A stretch of 64,000 bases of DNA from Musa acuminata AAA Group (taxonomy: Eukaryota > Streptophyta > Magnoliopsida > Zingiberales > Musaceae): contig NC_088327.1 in NCBI RefSeq assembly GCF_036884655.1, positions 15,240,501-15,304,500 of the forward strand. The letters run 5' to 3'. Under the pieces are notes generated by a model. It saw only the letters and a program-made list of their open reading frames with translations, did not search any database and was not told where the DNA came from. Shown here one piece after another: positions 58,312 to 64,000 of the stretch. The translations under genes were made by a program, and so were the position numbers. Each line of letters starts with the position of its first letter. Positions within the stretch are counted from its first letter, which is position 1.

Positions 58312-58384
58312 GGGGGTTTAACTCATATGGTAGAGCGCTTGCTTCGCATGCAAGAGGCACGGGGTTCGATTCCCCGCACCTCCA
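58312..58384 (+). tRNA. tRNA-Ala(CGC), class F, G10 changed
   Basis: A10:C25 added to U7:C66; A box weakened. Confidence 0.62.
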
Positions 58385-58627
58385 TGTTATGGTGAGATTA
58401 AATATTAATTTGATTTTATCATACCAAATTTTAAGTTTAAAAATATTTTAAACCTATATAATATCTATAATGTTATTGATATTCTAATCATTATAATAGT
58501 TAAATGGAGATACCTTTTTAATTATATTAATCTCTGTTAAAGGCTCGATTTTGTACTTTCACAATAAATTTTTTTATATTTTATTTTTAGATAAATCGAA
58601 GATTATGTTTTATATAAATTATAGCAT

Positions 58628-58699
58628 GGGTGTGTATTTCATTTAGTAAAGCTCTCGCTTTGCATGCGAGAAGCACGGGTTCGATTCCCCGTACCTCCA
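58628..58699 (+). pseudogene. Class B unit (UGC)
   Basis: Variable region AAGCA. Confidence 0.72.
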
Positions 58700-58941
58700 T
58701 GTTATAGTGATATCGAATATTAGTTTGATTTAATCATACTATATTTTAAGTTCCAAACTATTTTAAACCTATATAATATCTATAATGTTATTAATATTCT
58801 AATCATTATACTAGTTAAATTGAGATAATTTTTAATTATAATAATCTTAGTTAGAGTCTCGATATTGTACTTTCACATTGAATTTTTTTATATTTTATTT
58901 TTATATAAATAGAAGATAATATCATATATAAATAATAATTT

Positions 58942-59014
58942 GGGAGTGTAGCTCATATGGTAGAGCGCTTGCTTCGCATGCAAGAGGCATAGGGTTCGAC
59001 TCCCCGCACATCCA
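58942..59014 (+). pseudogene. Class G unit (CGC)
   Basis: A4:A69 and A50:C64. Confidence 0.65.
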
Positions 59015-59257
59015 TGTTATGGTGAGATAAATTATTAATTTGATTTTATCATACCATATTTTAAGTATAAAAATATTTTAAACCTATATAATATCTATAA
59101 TGTTATTGATATTCTAATCATTATAATAGTTAAATGGAGATACCTTTTTAATTATATTAATCTCTGTTAGAGGTTCGATTTTGTACTTTCACAGTAAATT
59201 TTTTTATATTTTATTTTTAGATAAATCGAAAATGATGTTTTATATAAATTATAGCAT

Positions 59258-59329
59258 GGGTGTGTATTTCATTTAGTAAAGCTCTCGCTTTGCATGCGAG
59301 AGGCACGGGTTCGATTCCCCGTACCTCCA
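59258..59329 (+). pseudogene. Class B unit (UGC)
   Basis: Typical B. Confidence 0.72.
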
Positions 59330-59571
59330 TGTTATAGTGATATCGAATATTAGTTTGATTTAATCATACTATATTTTAAGTTCAAAACTATTTTAAACCT
59401 ATATAATATTTATATAATTATTGATATTCTAATCATTATACTAGTTAAATTGAGATAATTTTTAATTCTAATAATCTTAGTTAGAGTCTCGATATTGTAC
59501 TTTCACATTGAATTTTTTTATATTTTATTTATATATAAATAAAAGATAATATCATATATAAATAATAATTT

Positions 59572-59644
59572 GAGAGTGTAGCTCATGTGCTAGAGCGCTT
59601 GCTTCACATGCAAGAGGCACGGGGTTCGATTCCTCGCACCTCCA
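59572..59644 (+). pseudogene. Class D-like unit with anticodon CAC
   Basis: 73 nt with a full T-stem; loop TTCACAT gives CAC (valine). G3:U70 kept. A2:C71, A4:C69 and a lost D-loop GG argue against function. Confidence 0.65.
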
Positions 59645-59887
59645 TGTTATGGTGAGATTAAATATTAATTTGATTTTATCATACCATATTTTAAGTTTAA
59701 AAATATTTTAAACCTATATAATATCTATAATGTTATTGATATTCTAATCATTATAATAGTTAAATGGAGATACCATTTTAATTATATTAATCTCTGTTAG
59801 AGGCTCGATTTTGTACTTTCACAATAAATTTTTTTATATTTTATTTTTAGATAAATCGAAGATGATGTTTTATATAAATTATAGCAT

Positions 59888-59959
59888 TGGTGTGTATTTC
59901 ATTTAGTAAAGCTGTCGCTTTGCATGCGAGAGGCATGGGTTCGATTCCCCGTACCTCCA
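59888..59959 (+). pseudogene. Class B' unit (UGC)
   Basis: Anticodon stem begins GTCGC, adding one mismatch. Confidence 0.7.
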
Positions 59960-60201
59960 TGTTATAGTGATATCGAATATTAGTTTGATTTAATCATACT
60001 ATATTTTAAGTTCAAAACTATTTTAAACCTATATAATATCTATAATGTTATTGATATTCTAATCATTATACTAGTTAAATTGAGATAATTTTTAATTATA
60101 ATAATCTTAGTTAGAGTCTCGATATTGTACTTTCACATTGAATTTTTTTATATTTTATTTTTATATAAATCGAAGATAATATCATATATAACTAATAATT
60201 T

Positions 60202-60274
60202 GGGAGTGTAGCTCATATGGTAGAGCGCTTGCTTCGCATGCAAGAGGCATAGGGTTCGACTCCCCGCACCTCCA
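60202..60274 (+). pseudogene. Class G unit (CGC)
   Basis: A4:C69 and A50:C64. Confidence 0.62.
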
Positions 60275-60527
60275 TGTTATGGTGAGATAAATTATTAATT
60301 TGATTTTATCATACCATATTTTAAGTATAAAAATATTTTAAACCTCTATAATATTTATAATGTTATTGATATTCTAATCATTATAATAGTTAAATGGAGT
60401 TACTTTTTTAATTATATTAATCTCTGTTAGAGGCTCGATTTTGTACTTTCATAATCAATTTTTTTATATTTTATTTTTAGATAAATCGAAGATGATGTTT
60501 TATATAAATTATAACTTGGGGGTTTAG

Positions 60528-60600
60528 CTCATATGGTAGAGCGCTTGCTTCGCATGCAAGAGGCACGGGGTTCGATTCCCCGCACCTCCATGTTATGGTG
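60528..60600 (+). tRNA. tRNA-Ala(CGC), class F
   Basis: Same as 56420. Confidence 0.78.
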
Positions 60601-60832
60601 AGATTAAATATTAATTTGATTTTATCATACCATATTTTAAGTTTAAAAATATTTTAAACCTATATAATATCTATAATGTTATTGATATTCTAATCATTAT
60701 AATAGTTAAATGGAGATACCTTTTTAATTATATTAATCTCGTTAGAGGCTCGATTTTGTACTTTCACAATAATTTTTTTTATATTTTATTTTTAGATAAA
60801 TCGAAAATGATGTTTTATATAAATTATAACTT

Positions 60833-60905
60833 GGGGGTTTAGCTCATATGGTAGAGCGTTTGCTTCGCATGCAAGAGGCACGGGGTTCGATTCCCCGCAC
60901 CTCCA
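60833..60905 (+). tRNA. tRNA-Ala(CGC), class F
   Basis: U27:G43 wobble added; otherwise as 56420. Confidence 0.76.
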
Positions 60906-61147
60906 TGTTATGGTGAGATTAAATATTAATTTGATTTTATCATACCATATTTTAAGTTTAAAAATATTTTAAACCTATATAATATCTATAATGTTATTGA
61001 TATTCTAATCATTATAATAGTTAAATGGAGATGCCTTTTTAATTATATTAATCTCGTTAGAGGCTCGATTTTGTACTTTCACAATAATTTTTTTTATATT
61101 TTATTTTTAGATAAATCGAAGATTATGTTTTATATAAATTATAACTT

Positions 61148-61220
61148 GGGGGTGTAGCTCATATGGTAGAGCGCTTGCTTCGCATTCAAGAGGCATGGGG
61201 TTCGATTCCCCGCACCTCCA
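61148..61220 (+). tRNA. tRNA-Ala(CGC), class A variant
   Basis: C31:U39 mismatch at the base of the anticodon loop (GCATTCAAG); T-stem begins with a U:G wobble. Confidence 0.68.
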
Positions 61221-61463
61221 TGTTATGGTGAGATTAAATATTAATTTGATTTTATCATACCATATTTTAAGTTTAAAAATATTTTAAACCTATATAATAT
61301 CTATAATGTTATTGATATTCTAATCATTATAATAGTTAAATAGAGATACCTTTTTAATTATATTAATCTCTGTTAGAGGCTCGATTTTGTACTTTCATAA
61401 TAAATTTTTTTATATTTTATTTTTAGATAAATCGAAAATGATGTTTTATATAAATTATAATTT

Positions 61464-61536
61464 GATGGTATAGCTCATATGGTAGAGCGCTTGCTTTGCA
61501 TGCAAGAGGCACGGGGTTCGATTCCCCGCACCTCCA
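61464..61536 (+). pseudogene. Class E unit (UGC), acceptor damaged
   Basis: Starts GATGGTA, losing G3:U70 and the 2:71 pair. Confidence 0.62.
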
Positions 61537-61790
61537 TGTTATGGGTGAGATTAAATATTAATTTGATTTTATCATACCATATTTTAAATTTAAAAATATT
61601 TTAAACCTATATAATTTCTATAATGTTATTGATATTCTAATCATTATAATAGTTAAATGGAGATACCTTTTTAATTATATTAATCTCTGTTAGAGGCTCG
61701 CTTTTGTACTTTCACAATAAATTTTTTTATATTTTATTTTTAGATAAATCGAAGATTATGTTTTATATAAATTATAGCATGGGTGTGTAT

Positions 61791-61862
61791 TTCATTTAGT
61801 AAAGCTCTCGCTTTGCATGCGAGAGGCACGGGTTCGATTCCCCGTACCTCCATGTTATAGTG
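61791..61862 (+). pseudogene. Class B unit (UGC)
   Basis: Typical B. Confidence 0.72.
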
Positions 61863-62094
61863 ATATCGAATATTAGTTTGATTTAATCATACTATATTTT
61901 AAGTTCAAAACTATTTTAAACCTATATAATATCTATAATGTTATTGATATTCTAATCATTATACTAGTTAAATTGAGATAATTTTTAATTATAATAATCT
62001 TAGTTAGAGTCTCGATATTGTACTTTCACATTGAATTTTTTTATATTTTATTTTTATATAAATAGAAGATAATATCATATATAAATAATAACTT

Positions 62095-62167
62095 CGGAGT
62101 GTAGTTCATATGGTAGAGCGCTTGCTTCGCATGAAAGAGGCATGGGGTTCAATTCCCCGCACATCCA
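62095..62167 (+). pseudogene. Class C unit (CGC)
   Basis: Typical C. Confidence 0.7.
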
Positions 62168-62409
62168 TGTTATGGTGAGATTAAATATTAATTTGATTTT
62201 ATCATACCATATTTTAAGTATAAAAATATTTTAAACCTATATAATATCTATAATGTTATTGATATTCTAATCATTATAATAGTTAAATGGAGAAACCTTT
62301 TTAATTATATTAATCTCTGTTAGAGGCTCGATTTTGTACTTTCATAATAAATTTTTTTATATTTTATTTTTAGATAAATCAAAGATGATGTTTTATATAA
62401 ATTATAACT

Positions 62410-62482
62410 TGGGGTGTAGCTCATATGGTAGAGCGCTTGCTTCGCATGCAAGAGGCACGGGGTTCGATTCCCCGCACCTCCA
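62410..62482 (+). tRNA. tRNA-Ala(CGC), class A, U1
   Basis: One G of the five is missing, so U takes position 1 (U1:C72); all else as 48857. A 71-codon ORF crossing it is a tRNA translated by chance. Confidence 0.72.
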
Positions 62483-62725
62483 TGTTATGGTGAGATTAAA
62501 TATTAATTTGATTTTATCATACCATATTTTAAGTATAAAAATATTTTAAACCTATATAATATCTATAATGTTATTGATATTCTAATCATTATAATAGTTA
62601 AATGGAGATACCTTTTTAATTATATTAATCTCTGTTAGAGGCTCGTTTTTGTACTTTCATAATAAATTTTTTTATATTTTATTTTTAGATAAATCGAAGA
62701 TTATGTTTTATATAAATTATAGCAT

Positions 62726-62797
62726 GGGTGTGTATTTCATTTAGTAAAGCTCTCGCTTTGCATGCGAGAGGCACGGGTTCGATTCCCCGTACCTCCA
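62726..62797 (+). pseudogene. Class B unit (UGC)
   Basis: Typical B. Confidence 0.72.
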
Positions 62798-63039
62798 TGT
62801 TATAGTGATATCGAATATTAGTTTGATTTAATCATACTATATTTTAAGTTCAAAACTATTTTAAACCTATATAATATCTATAATGTTATTGATATTCTAA
62901 TCATTATACTAGTTAAATTGAGATAATTTTTAATTATAATAATCTTAGTTAGAGTCTCGATATTGTACTTTCACATTTAATTTTTTTATATTTTATTTTT
63001 ATATAAATAGAAGATAATATCATATATAAATAATAACTT

Positions 63040-63112
63040 CGGAGTGTAGTTCATATGGTAGAGCGCTTGCTTCGCATGAAAGAGGCACGGGGTTCAATTC
63101 CCCGCACATCCA
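63040..63112 (+). pseudogene. Class C unit (CGC)
   Basis: As 57050. Confidence 0.68.
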
Positions 63113-63355
63113 TGTTATGGTGAGATTAAATATTAATTTGATTTTATCATACCATATTTTAAGTATTAAAATATTTTAAACCTATATAATATCTATAATG
63201 TTATTGATATTCTAATCATTATAATAGTTAAATGGAGATACCTTTTTAATTATATTAATCTCTGTTAGAGGCTCGATTTTGTACTTTCACAATAAATTTT
63301 TTTATATTTTATTTTTAGATAAATCGAAGATGATGTTTTATATAAATTATAGCAT

Positions 63356-63427
63356 TGGTGTGTATTTCATTTAGTAAAGCTCTCGCTTTGCATGCGAGAG
63401 GCATGGGTTCGATTCCCCGTACCTCCA
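63356..63427 (+). pseudogene. Class B' unit (UGC)
   Basis: As 59888 without the extra stem change. Confidence 0.72.
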
Positions 63428-63669
63428 TGTTATAGTGATATCGAATATTAGTTTGATTTAATCATACTATATTTTAAGTTCAAAACTATTTTAAACCTAT
63501 ATAATATCTATAATGTTATTGATATTCTAATCATTATACTAGTTAAATTGAGATAATTTTTAATTATAATAATCTTAGTTAGAGTCTCGATATTGTACTT
63601 TCACATTGAATTTTTTTATATTTTATTTTTATATAAATCGAAGATAATATCATATATAAATAATAATTT

Positions 63670-63742
63670 GGGAGTGTAGCTCATATGGTAGAGCGCTTGC
63701 TTCGCATGCAAGAGGCATAGGGTTCGACTCCCCGCACCTCCA
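63670..63742 (+). pseudogene. Class G unit (CGC)
   Basis: A4:C69 and A50:C64. Confidence 0.62.
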
Positions 63743-63984
63743 TGTTATGGTGAGATAAATTATTAATTTGATTTTATCATACCATATTTTAAGTATAAAA
63801 ATATTTTAAACCTATATAATATTTATAATGTTATTGATATTCTAATCATTATAATAGTTAAATAGAGATAATTTTTAATTATATTAATCTCTGTTAGAGG
63901 ATCGATTTTGTACTTTCATAATCAATTTTTTTATATTTTATTTTTAGATAAATCGAAGATGATGTTTTATATAAATTATAACTT

Positions 63985-64000
63985 GGGGGTTTAGCTCATA
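63985..64000 (+). tRNA. tRNA-Ala, class F, cut by window end
   Basis: First 16 bases GGGGGTTTAGCTCATA match class F; the rest lies outside the window. Confidence 0.6.

Larger units (their letters stand above)
44151..64000 (+). repeat. tRNA-Ala tandem array 2 (runs off the window)
   Basis: Sixty-five tRNA-Ala units or fragments at about 315-bp steps. Each carries a roughly 240-bp AT-rich spacer with TTTTATATAAATTATA just upstream and a T4 run (TTGATTTTATC) about 30 bases downstream of classes A, C, E, F and G. The spacers hold no gene. The array opens with the same five damaged units as array 1 and then differs. Confidence 0.95.

Noticed and set aside
62334..62549. 71-codon ORF reading through a tRNA-Ala unit
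   Set aside because: Its central part (SSYGRALASHARGTGFDSPH) is a tRNA gene translated by chance; the flanks are array spacer.
44151..64000. Regular array considered as CRISPR
   Set aside because: Repeat unit is about 315 bp with tRNA genes, no short-repeat/unique-spacer pattern, and the setting is a plant nuclear genome.

Overview
ORGANISM AND CHARACTER. The window looks like repeat-rich nuclear DNA of a flowering plant. It is built from decayed LTR retrotransposons (Ty1/copia of SIRE-like and Tork/TNT-like type, and Ty3/gypsy), a 54-bp minisatellite and, above all, long tandem arrays of nuclear-type tRNA-Ala genes. The tRNA body matches plant cytosolic tRNA-Ala. A monocot such as a banana relative is only a guess from the style of the LTRs. 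I see no intact protein-coding host gene; every long ORF is either a broken retroelement domain or read-through of a repeat.

LAYOUT. The window is a tandem macro-repeat. Copy 1 of a transposon block (about 1.3-18.46 kb) is followed by a minisatellite (18.46-19.34 kb) and tRNA-Ala array 1 (19.34-23.08 kb). Copy 2 of the same block (23.08-43.28 kb) is followed by the minisatellite again (43.28-44.15 kb) and tRNA-Ala array 2 (44.15 kb to the window end). Matching points lie 22.2 kb apart on the left and 24.8 kb apart on the right; much of the difference comes from insertions found only in copy 2. Each block holds, left to right: the 3' part of a SIRE-like copia element (+), a leader with 190-bp repeats, a gypsy gag-protease-RT remnant (+), and a copia element on the minus strand (RNase H, RT, integrase, gag reading right to left) whose left LTR is split by a nested SIRE-like element with a 5-bp target duplication CGCCG. 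Copy 2 also carries a 1,771-bp solo LTR (target duplication AGTGG) and a TRIM-like mini-retrotransposon with 166-bp LTRs. Copy 1 has its own SIRE-like LTR at bases 1-1309.

tRNA ARRAYS. About 80 tRNA-Ala-like units (15 in array 1, 65 in array 2) are spaced about 315 bp apart, all on the + strand. Entries use these classes. A: anticodon CGC, 73 nt, all stems paired, G3:U70 present. E: anticodon UGC, only A7:C66 mispaired. F: anticodon CGC, only U7:C66 mispaired. B: UGC, 72 nt, one base lost from the 5' T-stem, U4 mispaired, D-stem broken (10:25 and 13:22), first D-loop G changed to A. C: CGC, C or U at position 1, A4:A69, mispaired 30:40, T-loop G57 changed to A. D: 72 nt, A2:C71 and A4:C69 mispaired, one T-stem base lost. 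G: CGC, A4, A50:C64, altered T-loop. A, E and F are plausible working genes; B, C, D and G look like pseudogenes. In the middle of array 2 (about 48.38-56.0 kb), eight units form a higher-order repeat of exactly 2,521 bp, present three times almost unchanged.

HOW IT FITS TOGETHER. The block between the arrays begins after base 5 of one tRNA gene and ends inside the T-arm of another. It therefore sits as an interruption inside an older tRNA array, and block plus array were then duplicated together. Array 2 later expanded by unequal exchange, while new retroelements landed in each copy.
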